Source: VAZQ01 sp963758945 (lineage in GTDB: Bacteria > Pseudomonadota > Alphaproteobacteria > Rhizobiales > Xanthobacteraceae). Taken from it: 64,000 nt of DNA. Made by a program: the position numbers and the translations under genes. Of the stretch, positions 18,678-27,118 are shown one piece after another. The first letter of the stretch is position 1; each line of letters begins with the position of its first letter. The DNA lies in the NCBI GenBank assembly GCA_963758945.1, contig CAVWXY010000020.1, positions 310,001 to 374,000 of the forward strand, in the 5' to 3' direction. The notes under the pieces are model-generated. The model ran no database searches. It was not told where the DNA came from and saw nothing but the letters and a program-made list of their open reading frames with translations.

Positions 18678-19286
18678 TCACTGCTGCACGATCACCTTGG
18701 TGCCCACCGGCACGCGCTCGTAGAGGTCGATGATCTGCTCGTTGACCAGCCGGAAGCAGCCCGACGACACCGCGTGGCCGATGGTGTCCGGCGCATTGGT
18801 GCCGTGGATGCGATAGACCGTGGCGCCGAGATAGAGCGCGCGGGCGCCCATCGGATTGCCGGGACCGCCGGCCATGAAGCGCGGCAGATAGGGCTGCCGC
18901 TCGATCATTTCCGCCGGCGGCGTCCAGTCCGGCCATTCCGCCTTGCGCGTGATCTTGAGCAGCCCGTTCCACTGGAAGCCGTCGCGGCCGACGCCGATGC
19001 CGTAGCGCAACGCGACATTGTTGGACTGGATCAGGTAGAGAAACCGCCGCGGCGTGTCGATGATGACGGTGCCCGGCGCCTCGCTGGTGCGGTAGAACAC
19101 CGGCTGGCGGCGGTAGACCTCGGGCACGACCTTGCCCTCCGGCGCCGGCTCGCTGCCCGGCGCAGCGTCCTCGACGGTCGGCGTCACGTTGCGCAACGCG
19201 AACGGCGCGCCGAACTGCGCTTGGGCGGCGGAGGCGGCCAGGCAGGCCGCGAGCATGACGAGGGGAAGAAGAAGGCGCAGATGCAT
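18678..19286 (-). CDS. L,D-transpeptidase (YkuD domain)
   Basis: A 202-residue exported protein with a signal peptide (MHLRLLLPLVMLAACLAASA, cleavage near AQAQ). The YkuD catalytic signature HGTNAPDTIGHAVSSGCFRL sits near residues 160-180, with the nucleophile Cys in SSGCFR. The preceding IIDTPRRFLYLIQSNNVALR is the usual first strand pair. Such enzymes cross-link peptidoglycan through 3-3 bonds or attach lipoproteins to it. It ends PVGTKVIVQQ, a normal C-terminus. Confidence 0.92.
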   Translation of the reverse strand: MHLRLLLPLVMLAACLAASAAQAQFGAPFALRNVTPTVEDAAPGSEPAPEGKVVPEVYRRQPVFYRTSEAPGTVIIDTPRRFLYLIQSNNVALRYGIGVGRDGFQWNGLLKITRKAEWPDWTPPAEMIERQPYLPRFMAGGPGNPMGARALYLGATVYRIHGTNAPDTIGHAVSSGCFRLVNEQIIDLYERVPVGTKVIVQQ

Positions 19287-19476
19287 GGGTCCGGCGGGTC
19301 CAACCTGCAGTCAATTGCGGCGGATTGCAAGCGCGGTCCAGTGCCCCGTGCCCCGCGGCGACTCACGGGCCGCAAGGGAGCCATGCACGGGGAAGATTTG
19401 ATATCGTGGCGGGTGGGTGCACCCGCAGATCGAGGCTATCCTAGGGCGACATCCGATCGACCGCAGCGCAAGGAAC

Positions 19477-20205
19477 ATGCCAATGTTCGACCTCTACTAC
19501 TGGACCACACCGAACGGCCACAAGATCACGATCTTTCTCGAGGAGGCAGGACTCGCCTACAACATCAAGCCCGTGAACATCGGCAAGGGTGAGCAGTTCA
19601 AGGCGGAATTCCTGGCGGTGTCGCCGAACAACCGCATCCCCGCTCTGGTCGACGATGCCCCTACCGGCGGCGGCAAGCCTATCGCGGTGTTCGAGTCCGG
19701 CGCCATCCTGCTCTATCTGGCGGAGAAGGCCGGCCGGTTCCTGTCGCGCGACCTGCGTGCGCGCACCGAGGCGATCCAGTGGCTGTTCTGGCAGATGGGC
19801 AATCTCGGCCCCATGGCGGGCCAGAACAATCACTTCAGCAACTACGCGGTGGAGAAGCTTCCCTACGCCATGGATCGCTACCGCAACGAGGTCAACCGGC
19901 TCTACGGCGTGCTCAACCGGCGGCTCGCCGACCGCAGCTTCGTGGCGGGCGACTACTCCATCGCCGACATGGCGATCTATCCCTGGATCGTGCCCTACGA
20001 GCGCCAGGGCCAGAAGCTCGAGGACTTCCCGCACGTCAAGCGCTGGTTCGAGGCGATCCGCGCGCGGCCCGCGGTCGAGCGCGCCTATGAGAAGGCGAAG
20101 GCGGTCAACCCCAACGCCGGCGGCATCCGCACTCCGGAAGAGCGCGCGATCCTGTTCGGCCAGACCGCGGCCTCGGTCGAGCGCGCGGCCGCGCAGGCGA
20201 GGTAG
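19477..20205 (+). CDS. nu-class glutathione transferase (YfcG/YghU-like)
   Basis: About 242 residues. The N-terminal thioredoxin fold starts MFDLYYWTTPNGHKITIFLE, with the TPNGHK motif typical of YfcG-type disulfide-bond reductases, which use Thr and Asn near the glutathione sulfur. SPNNRIPALVDD gives the cis-Pro and VFESGAILLYLAEKAGRFL the glutathione-binding Glu-Ser. The C-terminal part has FWQMGNLGPMAGQNNHF and SIADMAIYPW. An AAGGAAC site serves either ATG 19477 or 19483; 19483 would give the more usual family start. The likely role is a glutathione-dependent disulfide reductase. Confidence 0.9.
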   Translation: MPMFDLYYWTTPNGHKITIFLEEAGLAYNIKPVNIGKGEQFKAEFLAVSPNNRIPALVDDAPTGGGKPIAVFESGAILLYLAEKAGRFLSRDLRARTEAIQWLFWQMGNLGPMAGQNNHFSNYAVEKLPYAMDRYRNEVNRLYGVLNRRLADRSFVAGDYSIADMAIYPWIVPYERQGQKLEDFPHVKRWFEAIRARPAVERAYEKAKAVNPNAGGIRTPEERAILFGQTAASVERAAAQAR

Positions 20206-20348
20206 GGGTTCAACGGCTCGGGTGTCCCGGGCGAACGCAGCGAGGCCCCGGGCACCGGGTGCCGCCTCGCGCTCGCGCCCTCGCGTCGTCCACCATTGAT
20301 GGAGCGGGGGCGCTCGCTTGGCGGGGACACGCGACCGCGAGACCACCA

Positions 20349-21284
20349 TCAAGCCAGGTGCGGAATCTTGGGCCGTTCGCCGCGCGCCTTGCCGCTGATC
20401 GGCGGGCGCGGCAGCTTGCTCGCGCCCGGCTCCATGACGAAGGTATGCGCGAGCGAATACCACGGCCCCTTGACGTCGGGCGCCGGCGCCGGCTCGTTCT
20501 CGTGGCGCACGTAGTTGCCGATGAGATGGCGCGTGACGCCGAACTGCACGTCGGTCTCGATGAACTTGTCGTCGGGGACGTAGAGTTGCGAGATCAATGT
20601 TTTGAAGCCGTCCTTCCGGGCGAGCACGTGCAGGTGCGCCGGCCGCATGTTGTGGCGGCCCTGCGCGCGCAGGAGGTCGCCGGTCGGCCCGTCGATCGGG
20701 ATCGGATAGCCGGCGGGCTTCACGCTGCGGAAGCCGACATGGCCGTCGGCATCGGTGAGGAACTTGCCGCGCAGGTTCATGTCGGCCTGCACCGGGTCCT
20801 GGTTCTCGTAGAAGCCCTCCGGCGAGGAGTGCCAGATATCGACCTCCGCGCCGACGATCGGATCGCCGTGGTCATCGCGGAAAGAGGCATCGACGAACAG
20901 CGCCGGGCCCGGCGTGGGTGAGCGCACGATCGAGCCGCCGTTCGGCGTCGGTGGCGAATGCATGCGCCAGAACGGCCCCAGCATGTTCTGGTCGGTTTCC
21001 GTCGCACCGCGATCGCCGTTGTTGAGGAGGCAGACCAGCGCCGAGAGCCCGAGCGAGCCCGCCATCAGCACCGCCTCGTTGTGCAACTCGTTGCTGTGCT
21101 TGCCGAGCGCGACGACGTAGGCGGCGGCGGCGTGGAACTCCTCCTCCGTCAATCGCACCTCGCGCACGAAGTCGTGCAGGTGGCGCACGAAGGCCGACAT
21201 GATCTCCCGGAACCTGGGATCGGGCGCGCGCTGCAGCTCGGAGAGGACTGCGGTGGTGACGTCGTGCTGGTTTTCGATGATCAT
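20349..21284 (-). CDS. intradiol ring-cleavage dioxygenase
   Basis: A 311-residue protein of the catechol/hydroxyquinol 1,2-dioxygenase family, which opens catechol-type rings between the hydroxyls using non-haem Fe(III). The N-terminal ~100 residues are the helical linker domain for dimerisation. The catalytic beta-domain has GAEVDIWHSSPEGFYENQ (first Tyr ligand), SVKPAGYPIPIDGP (second Tyr) and RPAHLHVLARKDG (both His ligands). Hydroxyquinol or chlorocatechol are plausible substrates. The start overlaps the stop of the CWC gene upstream (ATGA), so the two are translationally coupled. GGAGATC lies before ATG 21284. Confidence 0.93.
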   Translation of the reverse strand: MIIENQHDVTTAVLSELQRAPDPRFREIMSAFVRHLHDFVREVRLTEEEFHAAAAYVVALGKHSNELHNEAVLMAGSLGLSALVCLLNNGDRGATETDQNMLGPFWRMHSPPTPNGGSIVRSPTPGPALFVDASFRDDHGDPIVGAEVDIWHSSPEGFYENQDPVQADMNLRGKFLTDADGHVGFRSVKPAGYPIPIDGPTGDLLRAQGRHNMRPAHLHVLARKDGFKTLISQLYVPDDKFIETDVQFGVTRHLIGNYVRHENEPAPAPDVKGPWYSLAHTFVMEPGASKLPRPPISGKARGERPKIPHLA

Positions 21285-21481
21285 GGCTCGATCTCCAATG
21301 GGCGCGATCCCGCCGCCCGCAGGCAGCTCGGACAGAGGCAATCTTCCGCCGATGCGGGCGCCGGCATGGGCACGCGGGCGAATTCGGCGCACCAGCAGTG
21401 GCGGCCGAGGGCGCAGTCGAAATCCGCGCCGCAGCGTGCGCAGGTCAGGCGTCGCGGTCGGGAAAGGTTGTCTCTCTCCAA
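21281..21481 (-). CDS. cysteine-rich CWC-type protein
   Basis: About 66 residues with the pattern CARCGADFDCALGRHCWC and then CLCPSCL, eight Cys in all. This is the signature of the small Cysteine-rich CWC family, which has no known function but probably binds metal. Its TGA overlaps the ATG of the intradiol dioxygenase by 4 bases. The start is uncertain. No ATG exists after the upstream gene's stop at 21508, so TTG 21481 is my best guess. The coupling suggests a role linked to the iron dioxygenase, for example metal supply, but this is inference. Confidence 0.6.
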   Translation of the reverse strand: MERDNLSRPRRLTCARCGADFDCALGRHCWCAEFARVPMPAPASAEDCLCPSCLRAAGSRPLEIEP

Positions 21482-21507
21482 GCGAACGCGCCCCCCGCGC
21501 GAGGCTG

Positions 21508-22305
21508 CTACTGGCTCGCCTCGCCGCCGTAGAAGCCCGCGATCTTCCAGGCGCCCGCCTCCTTGACGTAGCACAGCTGCTCGCCGCCGATCGGCAGGAT
21601 GGTGTCGGCCGGCGCGAAACCGACCTTCCCGGACGGGGTCGCGACCTTGACGAAATCCGCCGCCACCGCGCCGGCGGGCGAGTCGTCGGCGAGCACGCGG
21701 ACGAGATAGAGGCCGAGCTTTTCGACCACCGGAGCGTCCGGCTTCGCTGCCGCGCGCACTTCGACGCCGTTGCGGATCGGGAAGGCCCAGTCGGCGGGAT
21801 CGGTATGGGTCGCATTGGTGAGCGCATCGGCGGCCTTGTCGTCGAAGGCGGGCTCGGCCGGTGCGCAGAGGACGCCCTGGTGCTGCAAGTTGGCCGCCGC
21901 GGTCGGCTCGCCGGCATAGCCCGTCAGCGCCTCCCAGCCGAAGCCATCCTTGTCATCTAGTCCGAGCGCCTTGGCGAGATTGTCGATCGCCGGCTTCGTC
22001 TTGTCGGCCAGGTCCTTGTCTTCGGGAATCCAGAAGAAATTGCGCGCCACCACGCGCGCCAGTGCGGCACGGTCCTTTTTCTGGGCGACCTCGCTGAGCT
22101 GCTTGCGGAACGCCTCGAGGCTCGGATCGTTGATCGCCGGCGCCAGCTTGATGGGCACCGGCTGGTACGGCCCGATCACCGGCTCGGCCGGATGTCCCTG
22201 GGCGGGCGGTTGCGCCTGCGCCAGGGCCGAAGCGGGCGCCAATGCGCCTGCGATCACGAGCGCGGCCGCGACGAAACCGGTTAAGGGAAGGCCTGGATGG
22301 CGCAT
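21508..22305 (-). CDS. exported hypothetical protein, possible SH3-like C-terminus
   Basis: A 265-residue protein with a signal peptide (MRHPGLPLTGFVAAALVIAG, cleavage near ALAQ). The region at about residues 55-120 is helical (AFRKQLSEVAQKKDRAALAR) and mentions FFWIPEDKDLADK, a pattern seen in Bradyrhizobium exported proteins of unknown function. The C-terminal ~90 residues are beta-rich with GVEVRAAAKPDAPVVEKLGL and WKIAGFYGGE, consistent with a bacterial SH3-like fold. ATG 22305 has a GGGAGA site; a TTG at 22320 is also in frame. It lies 26 bases upstream of the CWC-dioxygenase pair on the same strand and could be co-transcribed with it. Confidence 0.7.
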   Translation of the reverse strand: MRHPGLPLTGFVAAALVIAGALAPASALAQAQPPAQGHPAEPVIGPYQPVPIKLAPAINDPSLEAFRKQLSEVAQKKDRAALARVVARNFFWIPEDKDLADKTKPAIDNLAKALGLDDKDGFGWEALTGYAGEPTAAANLQHQGVLCAPAEPAFDDKAADALTNATHTDPADWAFPIRNGVEVRAAAKPDAPVVEKLGLYLVRVLADDSPAGAVAADFVKVATPSGKVGFAPADTILPIGGEQLCYVKEAGAWKIAGFYGGEASQ

Positions 22306-22713
22306 CGCGATGTCTCCCAAGTTCTAGCGCAAGCATGTATAGCGTTTTCCGGCCAGGGGGAAACCGCTTCTGGGCGCGTGGGGGGTGGGCAGACGGAACG
22401 GGAGCCGCTCTAGCGCGCGATTAAGTCTGCTTCTCTAATCGGCCGTTCGGGGTCAAGCGCTTTCAGACTATCCACCACTACAGAGTCGATGTCGCTCGCG
22501 GGCTCTCGCTTCTCTTCGGAACTCGGCACCAAGGCCCTTCCATCATGGGATTCGAGGATCAGGCGGAACAATCTCTACCGCGGCCTTGCCGTGAGATACG
22601 GCCGACCCAAGCGGACATACGAACTCACCTCATCCATCGTCCCGCGAGGGACATCATTCCACCGTTAGGTGGATCTCAGGTTTTTCTCCTATCTGATTTG
22701 ATCCTGTACGTTC
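22306..22713. other. gap of about 400 bp next to the IS110 gene
   Basis: No convincing gene. There is a short hairpin (TCCACC, then GTTA, then GGTGGA) followed by a T-rich stretch near 22680, which may belong to the 3' non-coding end of the IS110 element. The element boundary on this side could not be placed. Confidence 0.4.
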
Positions 22714-23745
22714 TCACGCTGCGGCGACCTCCCTAGTCCATCGGAATTCGGTGCCGTCAACCCAGATGCGATGCATGATCACGGCCAGCCGACGCGCTAG
22801 CGCCACGATCGCCTTCTTTATCCCGCGGTGCCTGGCAATCTTTATCGCCCAGGCCTTGAGCCAGGACCATTTCGCCGAACGCAGCAGCATGCTCTGGGCC
22901 GCTTCGTAGAGCATCATCCGCATCATCTCGTCTCCACACCGTGATATTGCGCCGGTTCGGTCGATCTCGCCCGACTGATACTTGGCAGGTGTCAATCCAA
23001 ATACCGCCCCGACCGCCTTGGAGTTCCTGAAGCGGGCCGGTACATCGACGGTGACGCGATAGGTCAGCGCGACCACAGGGCCGACACCGGGGGTTGTCAT
23101 CAGGCGCCGGCACACCTCATCGTCCCGGACGATGGCCAGCAAGCGGCGATGCAGGATGCCGAGCTGCTCGCGAACGACCCGCCGGACAATGAGCAGCGGT
23201 TCCACCAGCGCGGCCAAATCGGGGAGGTTCTCGACAAGCTCCCTGATACGCGTCTCGAACTTGACCGTCCCGATCATGCCGACCTTGAGACCGAAGTTGC
23301 GCAAGGTGGCACGCAGGTCGTTCTCGATGGCAATGGCCTTCGATTGAAGCAGCTTGCGATGGGTCAGCAGTACCCGAAGCTTCTGGCTGCGTAATGTCTT
23401 CACATGCACCGGGCGATAGAGCCCCACCCGCATCATCTGCGCTATGCCACGCGCGTCATTGCGGTCCGTCTTGTTGATCTGTGCCTTCAACATCGCCCGC
23501 ATGTGCCGCGTCTCAACGCAGATCACCGGCAAGCCCGCTTCGGCGAGAGCGCTGAACAGCCATTGCGACAACGGTCCAGCTTCCAACCCAATTCGCTTGA
23601 AGTGGTAGGCGGGGTTCTTCAGCACCGCCAACAACGCTTCAGGTTCGCTCGCCACCTTTACTTCCCGAACGATCTTGCCTGCGTCATTCACAATGCAGAT
23701 GCTCGTATCCTTGACCGAAACGTCCAGTCCAGCAAAATGGTCCAT
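22714..23745 (-). CDS. IS110-family transposase (recombinase)
   Basis: An intact 343-residue transposase. The N-terminal RuvC-like DEDD domain has Asp8 (AGLDVS), Glu55 (IGLEAG) and Asp94/Asp97 (KTDRNDA). The C-terminal Transposase_20 domain has LMTTPGVGPVVALTY and the serine region DRTGAISRCGDEMM. Both parts are needed in IS110 recombinases, which are guided by a bridge RNA made from the element's non-coding end. No frameshift is seen, unlike the other insertion sequence in this window. Codons are slightly less GC-rich than neighbours. It sits between a minus-strand exported protein and a plus-strand transporter without breaking either. Confidence 0.93.
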   Translation of the reverse strand: MDHFAGLDVSVKDTSICIVNDAGKIVREVKVASEPEALLAVLKNPAYHFKRIGLEAGPLSQWLFSALAEAGLPVICVETRHMRAMLKAQINKTDRNDARGIAQMMRVGLYRPVHVKTLRSQKLRVLLTHRKLLQSKAIAIENDLRATLRNFGLKVGMIGTVKFETRIRELVENLPDLAALVEPLLIVRRVVREQLGILHRRLLAIVRDDEVCRRLMTTPGVGPVVALTYRVTVDVPARFRNSKAVGAVFGLTPAKYQSGEIDRTGAISRCGDEMMRMMLYEAAQSMLLRSAKWSWLKAWAIKIARHRGIKKAIVALARRLAVIMHRIWVDGTEFRWTREVAAA

Positions 23746-23748
23746 GCT

Positions 23749-23813
23749 GCGCTTCTCCTTCTGATGCTTGAGGCCGTGTTCACGGACCTCGTTTCACCAT
23801 CAGCCTGAAGCGC
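23749..23813 (-). other. nested hairpin leader of the IS110 gene, possible bridge-RNA part
   Basis: Read on the minus strand just before the start codon: GCGCTTC pairs with GAAGCGC, CTGATG with CATCAG, and GAGG-CCGTG with CACGG-CCTC, around a 2-base loop. The three stems are nested and only 3-7 unpaired bases separate them. The structure ends 3 bases before the ATG at 23745. IS110-group elements carry their guide RNA in this 5' non-coding end, so this is a candidate piece of it. Confidence 0.5.
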
Positions 23814-24230
23814 ATCACCCAAAATCTTCAGCTATCCACAAGCTGGCAGGCCGATTACCCCATCTCTACGGCAGCGCAAAACGCGCCGCGCGGTTCGCGC
23901 CGGCCTCGGAGCGGGCGACAGAACCCAAGGTCGTATATCCGGCTGATGTCATCGCCAGGCGTCCGCAGCACAGGCACGCCCTTCGCCCGAACGCGGGCGC
24001 AAGACGGGAAGCGATAACCGCAACCCGCATTTGTGGATTCCCGGTTTGCGAGCACGCGAGAAAAAGCGGTTCCCGCCGCGGGGCAAATGCGGCTGGAACC
24101 GCCAGTCATGGCGAACATGGACGCTACAGTTTACGGCAAAGATATGGGGCGTTTCCTGCCAGGCAACGTCTAGCCTACACGTGTTACAGGGGCGTGACGC
24201 CGCGCCGGCGGCTCGCGGGACACGATCGCA
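23814..24230. other. gap of about 420 bp upstream of the anion transporter
   Basis: Contains the outer end of the IS110 element (boundary not placed) and the upstream region of the transporter. No coding sequence or clear promoter is visible. Confidence 0.4.
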
Positions 24231-25448
24231 ATGCCCGACCTGACCCTGATCGCGGCAGTGGCAATCTTCGGCGCGACCTACGCCTTCATCGCGGTCGGCA
24301 AAATCCCGGTCTATCGCATCGATCGCGCGGGCGCGGCGCTGCTCGGCGGCAGCCTGATGGTCGGCACCGGTGTGCTCACCGCCGAGGAGGCGTACCGCGC
24401 CATCGATTTCGACACCATCACGCTCCTGCTCGGCATGATGATTGTGGTCGCGAACCTGCGGGTGTCCGGCTTCTTTCGCGTCGTCACGGACTGGATCGCC
24501 TCCCACGTCCGCCATCCCCTCGCGCTGCTGGCGGCGGTCGTGGCGGCATCCGGCACGCTCTCGGCGTTCCTGGTCAACGACACTATCTGCTTGGTGATGA
24601 CGCCGCTCGTGCTTGAGCTCGTCACCCGCGTCGGGCGCAACCCGGTTCCGTACCTGTTAGCGGTCGCGACCGCGTCGAACATCGGCAGCGTCGCGACCAT
24701 CACCGGCAATCCGCAGAACATCATCATCGGCAGCCTGTCGCATATTCCTTACGCGGTGTTCGCGGCGGCCCTGGCGCCCGTCGCGGCGATCGGGCTGGTG
24801 ATCGCCACGCTCCTGATCGCGCTCACCCATCGCGCCGAGTTCTTCACCCGGGAGCGGCTGGAGAAGGCGGCGACGTCCACGCACCATCACGGGCCGCTGA
24901 TGGTGAAGACCGTCCTCGTGATGGTGGCGATGGTCGTTCTGTTCTTTCTCGGGCAGCCGCCGGCCAAGGTGGCGATCGTCGGCGGCGCATTTCTGCTGCT
25001 CACGCGCCGAGTCAAGCCGGAGAAGATCTATATCGAGATCGACTGGCCGCTGCTGGTGATGTTCGTAGGCCTGTTCGTCGTCGTCGCCGGCTTCGAGAAG
25101 ATGGTGCTTACGCCGGAGGTGACGGCGGCGGCGGGCCGGGCGCATCTCGACGACCCGGCCGTGCTCGGCGCCATCACCGCGTTGCTGTCGAACGTGGTCA
25201 GCAACGTGCCGGCGGTTCTCGTGCTCAAGCCGTTCGTTCCCGATCTGCCCGATCCGCAGCGCGCCTGGCTGGTGATCGCCATGAGCGCGACGCTCGCGGG
25301 CAACCTCACCCTGGTCGGCTCCGTCGCCAATCTCATCGTCGCCCAGCGGGCGAAGGCGCGCGGCGTCGAGATCGGCTTCTGGACCTATTTCACGGTCGGC
25401 GCGCCGCTCACGCTGGTGACCATCGCCATCGGCCTGCTCGTGCTGTGA
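24231..25448 (+). CDS. SLC13/ArsB-NhaD-type anion transporter
   Basis: A 405-residue inner-membrane protein with about eleven hydrophobic segments. FLVNDTICLVMTPLVLEL and ASNIGSVATITGNPQNIIIG form the first hairpin, with the typical NxxTxxG-NPQN motif of the ion-transporter superfamily. The second inverted repeat has LLSNVVSNVPAVLVLKPF and TLAGNLTLVGSVANLIVA. These paired helix-break motifs bind the anion and sodium. The substrate could be a carboxylate, sulfate or arsenite. It stands alone; a weak ribosome-binding site precedes ATG 24231. Confidence 0.88.
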   Translation: MPDLTLIAAVAIFGATYAFIAVGKIPVYRIDRAGAALLGGSLMVGTGVLTAEEAYRAIDFDTITLLLGMMIVVANLRVSGFFRVVTDWIASHVRHPLALLAAVVAASGTLSAFLVNDTICLVMTPLVLELVTRVGRNPVPYLLAVATASNIGSVATITGNPQNIIIGSLSHIPYAVFAAALAPVAAIGLVIATLLIALTHRAEFFTRERLEKAATSTHHHGPLMVKTVLVMVAMVVLFFLGQPPAKVAIVGGAFLLLTRRVKPEKIYIEIDWPLLVMFVGLFVVVAGFEKMVLTPEVTAAAGRAHLDDPAVLGAITALLSNVVSNVPAVLVLKPFVPDLPDPQRAWLVIAMSATLAGNLTLVGSVANLIVAQRAKARGVEIGFWTYFTVGAPLTLVTIAIGLLVL

Positions 25449-25641
25449 AAAGACGCGCTCGCTTTGGCCTGCCGTTCAACCACTCTGTCGCCTTGTAACC
25501 GTTCGCGATCACCCTTCGGATTTTTCATGCCGCGGTCATGATCGCGAAAGGTGGCGCGCCGCAATCTCGACATCGCCGCCACCGACGATCCCGCCGATCG
25601 CAGCGGGCGGCGTCGCGCGCCGGCCGAAAGGACCTTGACGC

Positions 25642-27093
25642 ATGGCCCTCGATCCCAAAGCCGAAGCGGCGCTCGCCTTGCATCGGTTCGGACTCGGCCC
25701 GCGCGCCGGATCGGTCGCCGCCATTGCATCGGACCCGCGCGGCGCCTTGCTCGCCGAATTGGATCGCGCCGGCGCCGGCCGCCTCGCCAATGCCGATCTC
25801 CTCACCAGCGGCGAGGCCGCGCGCGCCGCCTTCGCCTATCGGCAGGCCGTGCAGGTCGCGCGCCGCGCGGAGCGCGCCAATGCGCAAGGCGCCGATGGGC
25901 AAAGCCCCGAGATGCAGAACGCCGGCGCCTCGCCGCCGGCGATGAAGCCGACGGAGCGAGCGGCGCCGCAGCCGCAGCGCAATCCCGGTCCGGGCCTGCC
26001 GCAGCAGATCTATCTCGATGAAGCCAAGGCGCGCTTCAATGCCGCGCTCGACGCCGACATCGGCTTTGTCGAGCGGCTGGTCTGGTTCTGGTCGAACCAT
26101 TTCTGCGTCTCGGCGGACAAGGGCATCGTGCGCCCGATCTGCGGCGCCTATGAACGCGAAGCCATCCGCGCGAACGTGCTCGGTCGCTTCGGCGACATGC
26201 TGCTGGCCGCCGAATCGCACCCGGCGATGCTCGTTTATCTCGACAACGCGCGCTCGATCGGCCCGGACTCGATCGCCGGCATCAGGCAGAAGCGTGGGCT
26301 GAATGAAAATCTCGCGCGCGAGATCCTCGAGTTGCATACCGTGGGCGTGCGCAGCGTCTACACCCAGGAAGACGTCACCCGCTTCGCCAACGTGATCACG
26401 GGCTGGACTTTCGTGCCGTTTCGCTCGTCGGCGCGCGGCGGCGAGTTCGAGTTCAATGCGCGCATGCACCAGCCGGGCAGCCAGACGGTGATCGGCACCA
26501 GCTATCCCGATGCCGGCGCGGCGCAGGGCCGCGCCGTGCTCGCCGCGCTCGCCCGGCATCCCGCGACCGCCAGGCACGTGGCGACGAAGCTCGCCCGCCA
26601 TTTCGTCGCCGACGAGCCGCCGCCGGCGCTGGTCGAGCGGCTGACCAAGCGCTTCCTCGCCACGCAAGGCGATCTCAAAGCGGTGTCGAAGGCGCTGCTG
26701 AGCTCGCCGGAGGCCTGGGAGGCGCCGCGCGCCAAGCTCAAGCGTCCGGGCGAATGGATCATCGGTTCGCTGCGCGCGCTTGGCGTCGCGCCGCGCGAGA
26801 TCGCCACGGTGATGCAGGCGCACAACCTCCTGGGCGAGCCGCTGTGGCGTCCCTCGGCGCCCAAGGGGTTCACCGACGAGAGCGCGCCGTGGCTCGACGG
26901 CCTGGCGCAGCGGCTCGATATCGCCAACCAGCTGGCCCGGCGCGCGGGCGGCGAGGCCGATCCGCGCGAGGTGTTCGAGGCGACGCTGGGTCCCCTCGCC
27001 TCGGCCGAAACGCGCCAGGCGATCACGCGCGCCGAGAGCCGGCCGCAGGCGCTTGCGCTGCTGTTCATGGCGCCCGAATTCCAGCGCCGCTGA
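25642..27093 (+). CDS. DUF1800 domain protein
   Basis: A 483-residue protein of the DUF1800 family. The N-terminal ALHRFGLGPRAGS is the family's opening motif. Later come FWSNHFCVSADKG, then NENLAREILELHTVGV and FANVITGWTF, the most conserved central blocks. A Pro/Gln-rich insertion lies at about residues 85-120. AAAGGA lies 9 bases before ATG 25642. It is followed after 25 bases by a DUF1501 gene, its usual partner. These pairs are thought to act in export or maturation of extracellular material, but the reaction is unknown. Confidence 0.9.
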   Translation: MALDPKAEAALALHRFGLGPRAGSVAAIASDPRGALLAELDRAGAGRLANADLLTSGEAARAAFAYRQAVQVARRAERANAQGADGQSPEMQNAGASPPAMKPTERAAPQPQRNPGPGLPQQIYLDEAKARFNAALDADIGFVERLVWFWSNHFCVSADKGIVRPICGAYEREAIRANVLGRFGDMLLAAESHPAMLVYLDNARSIGPDSIAGIRQKRGLNENLAREILELHTVGVRSVYTQEDVTRFANVITGWTFVPFRSSARGGEFEFNARMHQPGSQTVIGTSYPDAGAAQGRAVLAALARHPATARHVATKLARHFVADEPPPALVERLTKRFLATQGDLKAVSKALLSSPEAWEAPRAKLKRPGEWIIGSLRALGVAPREIATVMQAHNLLGEPLWRPSAPKGFTDESAPWLDGLAQRLDIANQLARRAGGEADPREVFEATLGPLASAETRQAITRAESRPQALALLFMAPEFQRR

Positions 27094-27118
27094 TGCGCCG
27101 CGACGACGAGGTGAGCCG

